Assembly (NCBI GenBank): GCA_964371945.1
Contig: CAYJPA010000038.1
Coordinates: 1 to 51,873 of the forward strand
DNA: 51,873 bases
DNA from: CAYJPA01 sp964371945
GTDB taxonomy: Bacteria; Chloroflexota; Chloroflexia; Thermomicrobiales; UBA6265
Reading direction: 5' to 3'
The position numbers were made by a program, and so were the translations under genes. The number at the start of each line of letters is the position of its first letter. Position 1 is the first letter of the stretch. Shown in pieces: positions 33,347 through 41,949 of the stretch. Below the pieces are notes generated by a model. The model was not told the DNA's origin and did no database searches. It saw nothing but the letters and a program-made list of their open reading frames with translations.

Positions 33347-34305
33347 AGCTACGATTCGGGTCTTCGTTCTCGCTGCTCTTGGTGGCCGTGATGCTGCTGT
33401 CGTCATATGCCGCGATGGCGGAAAGCAGAGCCGCCGCCAAGACGATTCCACCAGGACGGATCCTATTCACACGCAACGGCAGTTTGTGGGTCTGGTCTAA
33501 CAACAAAACAGGCAAGTTACTCGAGCACGGAACCGCAAGCGATGCCAGATGGTCTCCCGACGGCTTACAGGTTCTTTTTGTCGATAGCGGCAACAGTTAT
33601 TCGGATTTGGTCCTTTACAACACGACCGGCGATACGCAAGTCCAATTGACTTACAACCGGCCCGACTTCGAAGAGGGCACGCCGGAGTACATGTGGGCAT
33701 CCTCGTGGGTGTCCGATCCCGACTGGTCTGAATCGGGCGTCATCGGATTCATGTCGGATTATGAAAGCCCTGACGGTACCTTCCAACTCTGGCTCACGAC
33801 TGCCGACGGCGGATCCTATCTTGCTCCCGCTGCCCAGATCGAGGACAACCTCACTTCCCTGAGTCTTTCGGGCGATGGAGCTCTGGCAGCGTATGTTGTG
33901 CAAGATCGTCAACTCGACGGCACCAGCCTCAATCACGCGATCTTGCGGGATTTGAACGACGGCGTGGCGTACTCGCTGGGCAACGCGAACGCATTCGATC
34001 CGGCAATCGCACCGGACGCCCAATCGGTTGCGGTTGCGGTCCGTTCCAAAGACGACATGACGGACATCTTTACGATCGACCGGGCGACTGGCGATTTGAC
34101 CCGGGTGACGCGCAATCTCTCGGCAAGCAACCCGGTCTGGTCGCCGGACGGCAAGTGGATCGCCTTTGTGCGGATGATCAATTACGAATTCGAGGTTTGG
34201 CTTGTGCCGATGGACGACGGTGATCCAGGGAAGCCCGAGAAGCTCTTCAAAGTCACTAATTTTGACGCCACCGGCGGTCTTTCCTGGACCTATTCCGCGG
34301 GTTAA
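33343..34305 (+). CDS. Exported TolB-like (PD40) beta-propeller protein
   Basis: A 320-residue protein with a Sec signal peptide (about 1-28, LLLVAVMLLSSYAAMA). It is followed by TolB/PD40-type repeats such as GRILFTRNGSLWVW, ARWSPDGLQVLFV, PAIAPDAQSVAVAV and PVWSPDGKWIAFVR. The fold is a beta-propeller of about six blades, and the protein is probably periplasmic or surface-located. GTG 33343 overlaps the murE TGA, with GAGG seven bases upstream. Its place at the end of the murE run suggests an envelope role, but the ligand is unknown. Confidence 0.82.
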   Translation: MKLRFGSSFSLLLVAVMLLSSYAAMAESRAAAKTIPPGRILFTRNGSLWVWSNNKTGKLLEHGTASDARWSPDGLQVLFVDSGNSYSDLVLYNTTGDTQVQLTYNRPDFEEGTPEYMWASSWVSDPDWSESGVIGFMSDYESPDGTFQLWLTTADGGSYLAPAAQIEDNLTSLSLSGDGALAAYVVQDRQLDGTSLNHAILRDLNDGVAYSLGNANAFDPAIAPDAQSVAVAVRSKDDMTDIFTIDRATGDLTRVTRNLSASNPVWSPDGKWIAFVRMINYEFEVWLVPMDDGDPGKPEKLFKVTNFDATGGLSWTYSAG

Positions 34306-34709
34306 TGCGTGCTTCAAATGAGTTGACATGGTTGTGAGCCGGTCTTTGGTCCCCGGTGCCGAGCGCGCGGTCCCAACCTTAATGAACTCTGCTCTGGTCC
34401 CCGGCAGGCAGTGATCGCACTCCGATTTTAGTTGACATAAGGCTCCACTGAAGCGCACGATCCCGGTGTTCGTGCCCGGCAACAAATGCACGAACTTAGC
34501 TTCGAAGGCCCCGAAATTGTTGCCAGGTGTTGCCGAATGTTGCCAGCAGAGCGAGTTGCGGAAGAGTCGCGTTTTTTTCCGACCAGTTCTCAGCCCTGCA
34601 ATCTTCGGCTGCCCTCAGCGAGCGGGTTACGCTGCGGTTCCATTCGACGCGTGGCTCTACCGTCTCGAAGAGCAACGTTGGCAGGAGGGGGATCCTGGTT
34701 CTACGACAA
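34306..34709. other. Unexplained spacer with short direct repeats
   Basis: Part of a roughly 460-bp gap between convergent genes. It contains TGTTGCC three times at an exact 10-bp period (34519, 34529, 34539), TGGTCCCCGG twice (34347-34356 and 34395-34404) and AGTTGACAT twice (34321-34329 and 34430-34438). TTGACA resembles a -35 box. I see no coding frame with a start site and no known RNA family. Confidence 0.5.
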
Positions 34710-34743
34710 CTGAAAGGGTAGACGCGGATGTCTGCCCTTTCAG
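34710..34743. terminator. Long hairpin downstream of aspS
   Basis: A 14-bp stem with one G-U pair, CTGAAAGGGTAGAC and GTCTGCCCTTTCAG, and a six-base loop lies 26 bp after the aspS stop. There is no U-tract on either strand, so it may be a processing or stabilising structure rather than a simple terminator. Confidence 0.55.
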
Positions 34744-34768
34744 GAAACTGACGCGCTCTCGATGGAAT

Positions 34769-36568
34769 CTATGGCGCCGACGGCTTCAGCATAAGGCCGC
34801 AATCGTCGAGGAGTTGTGGGTCGACGGGCGACGGCGACTCGAACATCAAGTCGATGCCTCGCTGGCTCTTGGGGAAGGCGATCACCTCGCGAATATTTTC
34901 CTCATCCGCCGCGAGCATCACGAACCGATCCAGTCCCATCGCGATTCCTCCGTGGGGAGGCGCGCCGTATTCGAGCGCATCCAGGATCGCGCCAAAACGG
35001 TCATGTTGCGCCTCGGGCGAGTGGCCCATCATTGAGAAGACGCGCTCTTGATCGGCCCGCTTGTGCATGCGGATACTTCCGCCGCCGGTTTCGTTTCCGT
35101 TGCAGACCAGGTCGTACTGCTTCGCTCGCACCGCTCCCGGGTCCGTGTCCAAAAGATGACGGTCAGCTTCATGGAATCCGCAGAATGGATTGTGGGTCGC
35201 GTCCCAGCGCTGACCCTCCTCGTCCCACTCGAGCAACGGAAACTCATAGACCCAGCAATAGGCCATAACCGTTGGGTCCGCTAGGTTGAGTCGCCTTCCC
35301 ATCTCATCGCGAATCGTTGACAGGGTTTTTGCGACGACCGCCGGCTTATCGGCGACGAAGACAGCGAGGTCGCCGGGCTTTGCCCCGATGCCGGATGTGA
35401 GCGCCTCGATCTCGCTTTCCGATAGGAATTTGGCGATTGGTGATTTCACCTCGCTCTCGGCGATCGCGATCGTTGCAAGGCCCTTGGCGCCGGCCCGTTT
35501 GGCGAGCTCGGTCAACTCGTCGATCTCGCGCCGGGTGTAGCCCGCGCAGCCGGGCAGCACGATGCCCTTGACCTGCCCGCCAGATGCGAGCACCCCGGCA
35601 AACGCCTGGAACGTGGTTTCTCGAAGTGCATCTGACACATCCTGAAGCTCGAGGCCGAACCGGAGATCGGGTCGGTCGGAGCCAAACCGGCGCAATGCCT
35701 CGGCATATGAGATCCGGGGGAAGGGTTTTTCGACGATCGGCTTCTCCGTATAGTTCTCCGTGAGCTCGATATAAAGCGGCTCGATCAAGGACATAATGTC
35801 CTCTTCCTCGACGAATGCCATTTCGATGTCGAGCTGCGTGAATTCCGGTTGGCGGTCGGCGCGTTGGGCTTCGTCGCGGAAACAGCGGGCGATCTGGTAA
35901 TAGCGATCGAAGCCGGCAATCATCAGGAGCTGCTTCATCTGCTGCGGGGATTGCGGAAGCGCATAGAAGCTCCCCGGGAAGACACTGCTGGGCACCAGGA
36001 AATCGCGGGCGCCCTCGGGCGTGCTCTTGATCAGCATCGGCGTTTCAACCTCGAGAAAGCCCCGGCTTTCGAGGTAGCTGCGCATGTGCTTGACGATTTG
36101 ATGGCGCAGGATGATGTTTCGTTGCATCTTCGCTCGCCTCAGATCGAGGTAGCGGTATTGCAGGCGGACAATCTCCTCCACGCCGCTCTCTTCATTGATG
36201 TAGAACGGTGGTGTCTTCGCGCTGTTGAGCACTTCGAGTTGCCGCGCCTCGATCTCGACTTGACCGGTCACGAGCCTGGCGTTTTCCGTGCCCTCGGGCC
36301 TCTGCCGCACGATGCCGGTCACTCGCACGACGAATTCGGTACGGACGTCGCTGGCGATCGCGTGCGCGCCGGGCGCGATTTCCGGATTGAAGGTCACCTG
36401 GGTAACGCCGTAGCGGTCGCGAAGATCGATGAAGATCAGCCCACCCAGATCCCGCCGTCGATTGACCCAACCATTGAGCGTCACTTCCTGCCCGACAGCG
36501 TCAATTCTGAGGCTGCCGCAGGTCAACTTCCCGGTTACGCTGGGATCGACATCGTATTTCACGCTCAC
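34769..36568 (-). CDS. aspS: Aspartyl-tRNA synthetase
   Basis: A 599-residue bacterial-type class IIb synthetase charging tRNA-Asp. The OB-fold anticodon-binding domain (about 15-110, GWVNRRRDLGGLIFIDLRDR) is followed by motif 1 (about 145-190) and motif 2 with FRDEAQRADRQPEFTQLDIEM (about 218-240). The bacterial GAD insertion spans about 290-420, and motif 3, GIAMGLDRFVM, lies near 560. The amino-acid site region reads ATHNPFCGFHE. The start is GTG 36568 with GGGGAG nine bases upstream. It lies 37 bp after the methylase-MazG gene on the same strand. Whether it is discriminating or also charges tRNA-Asn is not decided. Confidence 0.95.
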   Translation of the reverse strand: MSVKYDVDPSVTGKLTCGSLRIDAVGQEVTLNGWVNRRRDLGGLIFIDLRDRYGVTQVTFNPEIAPGAHAIASDVRTEFVVRVTGIVRQRPEGTENARLVTGQVEIEARQLEVLNSAKTPPFYINEESGVEEIVRLQYRYLDLRRAKMQRNIILRHQIVKHMRSYLESRGFLEVETPMLIKSTPEGARDFLVPSSVFPGSFYALPQSPQQMKQLLMIAGFDRYYQIARCFRDEAQRADRQPEFTQLDIEMAFVEEEDIMSLIEPLYIELTENYTEKPIVEKPFPRISYAEALRRFGSDRPDLRFGLELQDVSDALRETTFQAFAGVLASGGQVKGIVLPGCAGYTRREIDELTELAKRAGAKGLATIAIAESEVKSPIAKFLSESEIEALTSGIGAKPGDLAVFVADKPAVVAKTLSTIRDEMGRRLNLADPTVMAYCWVYEFPLLEWDEEGQRWDATHNPFCGFHEADRHLLDTDPGAVRAKQYDLVCNGNETGGGSIRMHKRADQERVFSMMGHSPEAQHDRFGAILDALEYGAPPHGGIAMGLDRFVMLAADEENIREVIAFPKSQRGIDLMFESPSPVDPQLLDDCGLMLKPSAP

Positions 36569-36605
36569 GCTCTATGACTCCCCGCACTCTTCAACTTCGT
36601 CGCCG

Positions 36606-37940
36606 TCACGATCTTCGCTGTTCAGCCAGGCGACTTCGATAGGCCCGTTCAAGCTCGATCTCGGGATCGAGTCCGGCTGCGACAACCCGTTCGACAGCAT
36701 CCAGCAAGCTACGTCCTAGCCCATCGCAATTCGAGGCGACGGCCGATTCTCCCCGTTTTCGCGCAACCTTCGCCACCCGGTGCAGAACCGGCATCGCTCG
36801 CGGCAAGCGATCGAATGGATCTTGTTCGGCGTCCTCGTTCACTTGCCCGCGTGCCGCTCGCTCATCTGCCTTGACCGCGTCCCAGGTTCGGACGACCTGA
36901 TCAGGGGTTTCAGCGACCACGTCTCCAAACACATGAGGGTGGCGCCTGACCAGCTTTCGATTGACATGATCGTAGACATCGCCGATTGAAAAGTCGCCTG
37001 CTTCTTCCGCGATTTGCGCCTGCATCGCGACGTGCAAGAGCAGATCGCCAAGCTCCTCGGCCAGGTGATCGGGGTCGCCTTCGTCGACCGCGGCAGCGAC
37101 CTCATATGCCTCTTCGATCACTGTTCCCCGTAGCGACACATGGGTTTGCTTGCGGTCCCAAGGACAGCCGTTCGGCGCCCGGAGGCGAGCCGCGATCCGA
37201 CTCAGTGTCAGGGGACTCCTGGTTGCAGCCAGCTCATCAAGTGACGGAATCCAGACGGCGGTGAGATGATCGACAGCGACGCGGTCGAGCTCGAACAGCC
37301 GGCAATAGACAATCCGTTCGCTCCCGGTCACTCCGGCGGCTGCAACGACCACGATGGGGTGATCCTCAGGATAGAGTCGACTAAGCGCGAGCTTCGCGAC
37401 AGAGGCGACCGGCTGAGAGTAGACCTGAGAGAGCAGCACGGGTCGAAGCGGTGAAACGTCCGGCAGTGCGCCATTGAAGGGATCCCGTTCGGCGAAGCGC
37501 TGCAATTCTGTTGCGTCGATCAGCTGCGCGTCAGATGCCATCGGATCGATCCTAAGCGCAGCCGACACGACATCGATGGCACTCACGCCTGATGCGAGCC
37601 TGGTTTTGATCCCCAGTGCCTCGGAACGCTCCAGAATCGCCGCGACGCTACGTTCGCCTACGAGCGGGTGTCCAGGCACCGCGAAGACAAGATCCGTCTC
37701 CTGCGCCTCCGTCAACACACGGTCAGCAATCGCCTGATAGACCTGATCGAACGACCGGCCGAGTTCGTAGAGGTCATCACAGCTCGCCACACGCGGATCG
37801 CCGGCAAGATCCTCAAGGCCTGGGTGGATCGCGGTCCGCAACAGAATGCGAGGGGCCTCGCGAAGAATCTCGGCGGCTTCGAGCGTGCGTAGTGCCGGAT
37901 TCCCGGGACCGAGCCCGAGTATCGTCAAGGTCGTCCTCAT
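36606..37940 (-). CDS. Tetrapyrrole methylase-MazG pyrophosphohydrolase fusion
   Basis: A 444-residue two-domain protein of the YabN type. Residues 1-215 form an SAM-dependent methylase-like domain (LTILGLGPGNPALRTLEAA; FAVPGHPLVGERSV). Residues 255-440 form a MazG NTP pyrophosphohydrolase domain: LRAPNGCPWDRKQTHVSLRG, then the metal ligands EEAYEV and EELGDLLLHV, and a second helical half with RRHPHVFGD. MazG removes abnormal nucleotides. The methylase part usually has no assigned substrate. It lies six bases after lepA and ahead of aspS, consistent with one operon for translation and nucleotide hygiene. Confidence 0.92.
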   Translation of the reverse strand: MRTTLTILGLGPGNPALRTLEAAEILREAPRILLRTAIHPGLEDLAGDPRVASCDDLYELGRSFDQVYQAIADRVLTEAQETDLVFAVPGHPLVGERSVAAILERSEALGIKTRLASGVSAIDVVSAALRIDPMASDAQLIDATELQRFAERDPFNGALPDVSPLRPVLLSQVYSQPVASVAKLALSRLYPEDHPIVVVAAAGVTGSERIVYCRLFELDRVAVDHLTAVWIPSLDELAATRSPLTLSRIAARLRAPNGCPWDRKQTHVSLRGTVIEEAYEVAAAVDEGDPDHLAEELGDLLLHVAMQAQIAEEAGDFSIGDVYDHVNRKLVRRHPHVFGDVVAETPDQVVRTWDAVKADERAARGQVNEDAEQDPFDRLPRAMPVLHRVAKVARKRGESAVASNCDGLGRSLLDAVERVVAAGLDPEIELERAYRSRLAEQRRS

Positions 37941-37946
37941 CCGGCG

Positions 37947-39815
37947 CTAATTCTTCGCGCTGGAGGCTTTGTCACCGAGCGTCAATACGGCCATGAAGGC
38001 TTCCTGCGGGATCTCGACCGAGCCCACCATCTTCATCCGCGCCTTGCCCTCTTTCTGCTTTTCCAGCAGTTTGCGCTTGCGGGAGATGTCGCCTCCATAG
38101 CACTTGGAGATCACGTTCTTGCGCATTGCGCGGATCGTTTCACGCGAAATGATCCGGCTGCCAATCGATGCCTGGACCGGCACATCGAACATCTGACGCG
38201 GGATGAGCTTTCGCAACGCCTGTACAAGCTCACGGCCCCGGAAGTAGGCGTCCTCGCGGTGGGCGATCGTCGATAGCGCGTCGACCGGCTCGCCGTTGAC
38301 GAGCACATCGAGCTTGACAAGATCGGCGGCCCGAAGCTCAGCGAAGGTGTAGTCGAGTGAGGCGTAACCCTGCGACCGGCTCTTGAGCTGATCGTAAAAG
38401 TCGACGATCACTTCGCCGAGCGGCATATCGAACTTAAGGTGAACCCGATCCTCGTCGAGATAGATCATTTCGACAAAAACGCCGCGGCGGCCGGTAACCA
38501 GCTCCATGATGTTGCCGATATAGCGCGCCGGCAGAATGATGCTGATGTGCATCCAGGGCTCGCGGATTTCGGTGATCTCGCCCGGAGACGGCATCTCGGC
38601 CGGATTGTCGATGGTCAAGACCTGCCCGCCGTGCATTTCGACCTCGTACTCGACGCTTGGAGCGGTCGTCAGCAGATCGAGGTCGTACTCGCGCTCCAGA
38701 CGTTCCTGCACGATTTCGAGGTGCAATAGTCCCAAGAACCCAGCGCGAAAACCAAATCCAAGCGCCAGGGACGACTCCGGCTCGTAGGTGAGCGATGCAT
38801 CGTTGAGCTGCAGCCGTTCCAGTGCGTCTCTCAGAAGCGGATAGCCCTCGCTATCCACCGGATAGAGTCCGGCGAAGACCATCGGCTTGGCAGGGCGGTA
38901 ACCCGGGAGCGGTTCGGCGGCGGGCCGAGTCGCGATCGTGACGGTGTCGCCGACCTGCAGGTCCTTAACGACTTTGAGTCCGGTGGCGATGTATCCGACC
39001 TCACCGGTTCCGAGCCGTCCGCAGGCTTCCATCCCGGGTGAGAAATAGCCGAGCTCGATGATCTCGGCCTCCTTGCCGGTCGACATCAAACGCAGCCGGT
39101 CTGTTACCTCGATCTCGCCGTCGACGACCTTCACATAGGCGATTACGCCCTTGAACGAGTCGTAGTGGGAGTCGAAGATCAGTGCTCGCGCCGGAGCGGA
39201 GATGTCCCCGGCCGGCGGCGGCACACTCCTGACCACGGCTTCGAGGATTTCGTCAATGCCCAGACCCTGCTTTGCGGATGCGGGCAGGATCTCGTCGTCG
39301 AGCAACCCGATGAACTTCTGGACCTCGGCGGTGACTTTCTCAGGATCGGCGTTCGGAAGATCGATCTTGTTGATCACCGCGATGATCGCCAGGTCGTGCT
39401 CCAGGGCGAGATAGACATTCGCCATCGTCTGCGCTTCGATGCCCTGAGCAGCGTCGACGACCAGAATCGCGCCTTCGCAGGCCGCGAGGCTGCGGCTCAC
39501 TTCGTACGAAAAGTCGACGTGACCCGGGGTGTCGATCAGGTTCAGTTCGTACGATCGTCCATCCTTGGCGTTGTAGTTCATCCGGACGGCGCGAGCCTTG
39601 ATCGTGATGCCCTTTTCGCGCTCCAGGTCCATCGAATCCAGCATCTGCTCCATCATCTCGCGCCGTTCAACGGTGCCCGTGCGCTCGAGCAAACGGTCGG
39701 CAAGGGTCGACTTGCCGTGGTCGATGTGCGCGATGATGCTGAAGTTACGGATCCGCTCGAGCGGGACACCGGTTGACTGACTGGCTATGGGAGCATCCTT
39801 GATCGTTATTGTCAT
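37947..39815 (-). CDS. lepA: Elongation factor 4 (LepA)
   Basis: A 622-residue translational GTPase that acts on stalled or back-translocated ribosomes. The G domain starts IRNFSIIAHIDHGKSTLADRL (G1), with GITIKA (G2), DTPGHVDF (G3) and NKIDLPNAD (G4). Domains II, III and V follow, and the LepA-specific C-terminal domain ends in KCYGGDISRKRKLLEKQKEGK. Length matches the family with about 20 extra N-terminal residues. ATG 39815 has no Shine-Dalgarno, but TATACT lies six bases upstream, suggesting leaderless mRNA. The ATG is 29 bp past the murJ stop. Confidence 0.96.
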   Translation of the reverse strand: MTITIKDAPIASQSTGVPLERIRNFSIIAHIDHGKSTLADRLLERTGTVERREMMEQMLDSMDLEREKGITIKARAVRMNYNAKDGRSYELNLIDTPGHVDFSYEVSRSLAACEGAILVVDAAQGIEAQTMANVYLALEHDLAIIAVINKIDLPNADPEKVTAEVQKFIGLLDDEILPASAKQGLGIDEILEAVVRSVPPPAGDISAPARALIFDSHYDSFKGVIAYVKVVDGEIEVTDRLRLMSTGKEAEIIELGYFSPGMEACGRLGTGEVGYIATGLKVVKDLQVGDTVTIATRPAAEPLPGYRPAKPMVFAGLYPVDSEGYPLLRDALERLQLNDASLTYEPESSLALGFGFRAGFLGLLHLEIVQERLEREYDLDLLTTAPSVEYEVEMHGGQVLTIDNPAEMPSPGEITEIREPWMHISIILPARYIGNIMELVTGRRGVFVEMIYLDEDRVHLKFDMPLGEVIVDFYDQLKSRSQGYASLDYTFAELRAADLVKLDVLVNGEPVDALSTIAHREDAYFRGRELVQALRKLIPRQMFDVPVQASIGSRIISRETIRAMRKNVISKCYGGDISRKRKLLEKQKEGKARMKMVGSVEIPQEAFMAVLTLGDKASSAKN

Positions 39816-39821
39816 ACCCGA

Positions 39822-39827
39822 AGTATA
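39822..39827 (-). promoter_or_regulatory. Putative -10 box giving leaderless lepA mRNA
   Basis: TATACT on the minus strand ends six bases before the lepA ATG, so transcription would begin at or next to the start codon. No clear -35 is visible, and the box lies in the short spacer after murJ. Confidence 0.35.
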
Positions 39828-39845
39828 GCTGAGGAAGCCGCGGCT

Positions 39846-41549
39846 CTAGCGTCTTGAGAAGGGTGCACGAAGGGAAGGCGGGAGGCGGCCGACGATCATC
39901 GCCAAACCGCGTTCAGCTTCGGGAATTCGCAACAAAAACGAGACCAAGAAATAGGTTCCTGCCAAGAGCGCCATAACATAACAGAGCATTACCAACTGCG
40001 CGACCCGATTGGTCAATCCACCTGCTGTTGCCTCTTCCAGCTTGGGGCGCACTAGCTCTGCCATTGTCGCCATCGCGGCGGTCGCGATCATTACTCTTCC
40101 GATCCAGGAGCCGAACGAGTGGTCGAGCCCGCCGATCCGGCGACGTAGAACCGCGAACATGATCAGCGCTTCGATCCCGGTCGATGCGCTAAGCGCGAGC
40201 GCCAGCCCAACATGGCCCATCGGATCGACCAGGATCGCTCCTAGAACGATGTTGATCGCGATGATGATCACGCCCGCGATCACGGGCGTTCTGGTGTCTT
40301 GCATCGCGTAGTAGATCCTTGCAAGGACTTCCACTAGCGCGTACCAGACCAGTCCGAGCGCGAGGTAGGCGAGGGCTGGCGAAACCAGCGAGGTCGAGGT
40401 CGCGTCGAAATTGCCGCCGAGCTGGAAGACGGTTTGAGGGATCGCGGTTCGGAGCTCGAACAGACCGATCGACGCTGGAATGGTTAAGAAGAGCATCGGC
40501 ATGAGCGCGCCGGTGAAGGTTGAGCGCATCTCGTCGAGCTTGCCTGACTGAAAGAGGCGGGCCATGCCTGGAAAGATCACCGTCGAAATGCTGAGCGCGA
40601 TCACGCCGTGGGGCAACATCATCATCTGCCAAGCGTAGTTGAGCGCGGAAACGCGACCATCGCCGGTGCCGCTGGCGAGGTGGGTGACCGCGATGAAGTT
40701 CAGTTGGAACGCGGCCAAACCGATCACGCGAGGGAGCAGCAGACGGCCGACCTCGGTCAATCCGTCGACGGTACGATCCAATGTGGGTCGAAGTGCGATC
40801 CCCGAGGCCAGCAATCCAGGAATCTGAATGGCGAAATGGAGCAGCGCGCCTACGACGACTCCGACGGCCACTCCTTCAATTCCGAAACTCGGCGCGAGCG
40901 CAAGTGCACCGATGATGATCGCCAGGTTGTAGAGCAGCGGTGACAGCGCAGGCAGCGTGAATTGCTCCTGCGCCTCCAGGATTCCCTTGGCCGCGATCCC
41001 GAGACCCAGAAAGAAGGGTGAGAGCAGCAGAATCCGCATCAGTCGCACCGCGAGTCTCTGGTACTCGGGCGCGAGATCGGGCGCGACGATGTAGCGCATG
41101 ATTGGAGTTGCGAGCACGAATATGATCACCGCGAAGACGACGGTCGTTACCGCGGCATAGGTGATGACCGCCGACGCCAGGCGCCAGGCACGTTTGCGAT
41201 CGCCTTTCTCGAGAAAGCCGCCGAATACCGGGATGAACGCCGCACCGAATGCTCCGGACATCACGACCAAGAAGAGCAGATCCGGAATGCGGAACGCGCT
41301 CACGTAGGCGTCAAATTCGCTCGATGTTCCGAACCGGTAGCCGAGGATCACGTCCCGGAGCAAGCCAAGCACGCGGCTGACGATGAACGCGAGACCGACG
41401 ATCGACGCGCTGCGACCAGCCGATGCGACCGCACGCCTCCGAGTGGTGCGCACTGGCTGATCGAAGGGCGTCGGGGTGCTGATCGAAGCCTCCCAGGGGG
41501 GCAAATCGAAGAGATTTACATTGAGGTTCGGAGCCTTGTCTGGTACCAT
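39846..41549 (-). CDS. murJ: Lipid II flippase MurJ (MviN family)
   Basis: A 567-residue polytopic protein with about 14 hydrophobic helices, the MOP-superfamily flippase that moves lipid II across the membrane for peptidoglycan synthesis. Family landmarks are FIVSRVLGLLRDVILGYRFG (about 53-72), FRIPDLLFLVVMSGAFGAAFIPVF and the LPHGVIALSISTVIFPGMARL helix (about 320-340). An unconserved N-terminal extension of about 40 residues precedes helix 1. It is divergent from rpsT and upstream of lepA on the same strand. With murE and the FemAB-like gene, this supports a peptidoglycan-containing wall. Confidence 0.93.
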   Translation of the reverse strand: MVPDKAPNLNVNLFDLPPWEASISTPTPFDQPVRTTRRRAVASAGRSASIVGLAFIVSRVLGLLRDVILGYRFGTSSEFDAYVSAFRIPDLLFLVVMSGAFGAAFIPVFGGFLEKGDRKRAWRLASAVITYAAVTTVVFAVIIFVLATPIMRYIVAPDLAPEYQRLAVRLMRILLLSPFFLGLGIAAKGILEAQEQFTLPALSPLLYNLAIIIGALALAPSFGIEGVAVGVVVGALLHFAIQIPGLLASGIALRPTLDRTVDGLTEVGRLLLPRVIGLAAFQLNFIAVTHLASGTGDGRVSALNYAWQMMMLPHGVIALSISTVIFPGMARLFQSGKLDEMRSTFTGALMPMLFLTIPASIGLFELRTAIPQTVFQLGGNFDATSTSLVSPALAYLALGLVWYALVEVLARIYYAMQDTRTPVIAGVIIIAINIVLGAILVDPMGHVGLALALSASTGIEALIMFAVLRRRIGGLDHSFGSWIGRVMIATAAMATMAELVRPKLEEATAGGLTNRVAQLVMLCYVMALLAGTYFLVSFLLRIPEAERGLAMIVGRLPPSLRAPFSRR

Positions 41550-41623
41550 CAGGTTGTCGCGGCGAACAAGCCGTGATTTCGCATGGCTTCCAATGTCACG
41601 TGTTACTCAAGAGGTGAACCAAC

Positions 41624-41896
41624 TTGGCGAATAATAAAGCAGCCGAGAAGCGCATTCGTGTGAATGAACAAAAGCGACTGCGCAACCGGCCGTACCGCAC
41701 GGCGGCTCGTACGTACGTCAAAAAGGCCGAAACTGCAATTCGAACCGGCGATGCCGCGCTTGCGGCGACCGCTGTCGGCGATGCGATCAGCACGCTCGAT
41801 CGGGTTGCGGGCAAGGGTATCATCCACCCGAACAACGCCGCCCGGCGCAAATCGCGTTTGATGGCGAAGTTCAACAAGTTGACCGCTTCGGCCTGA
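41624..41896 (+). CDS. rpsT: 30S ribosomal protein S20
   Basis: A 90-residue basic protein that binds 16S rRNA in the 30S body. It begins MANNKAAEKRIRVNEQKRLRN and ends with the conserved HPNNAARRKSRLMAKFNKL. The start codon is TTG at 41624, seven bases after GAGGTGA. Escherichia coli rpsT also starts with TTG, which is linked there to feedback control, so the rare start may be functional. Length is usual. It is divergent from murJ and convergent with holA. Confidence 0.95.
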   Translation: MANNKAAEKRIRVNEQKRLRNRPYRTAARTYVKKAETAIRTGDAALAATAVGDAISTLDRVAGKGIIHPNNAARRKSRLMAKFNKLTASA

Positions 41897-41924
41897 GCTC
41901 TGTTTCACCGATTCAGCAAGCGTG

Positions 41925-41949
41925 AACGGCGGCACTATGTGCCGTCGTT
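41925..41949. terminator. Terminator hairpin shared by rpsT and holA
   Basis: An 11-bp stem (AACGGCGGCAC with GTGCCGTCGTT, one G-U pair) and a TAT loop lie 29 bp after rpsT and include the holA stop codon. It probably serves rpsT; the U-tract is short (GTTTC). Confidence 0.6.

Noticed and set aside
34306..34768. T-box leader or tmRNA/SRP RNA near aspS
   Set aside because: The gap is downstream, not upstream, of aspS, and none of the conserved motifs of these RNAs could be found.
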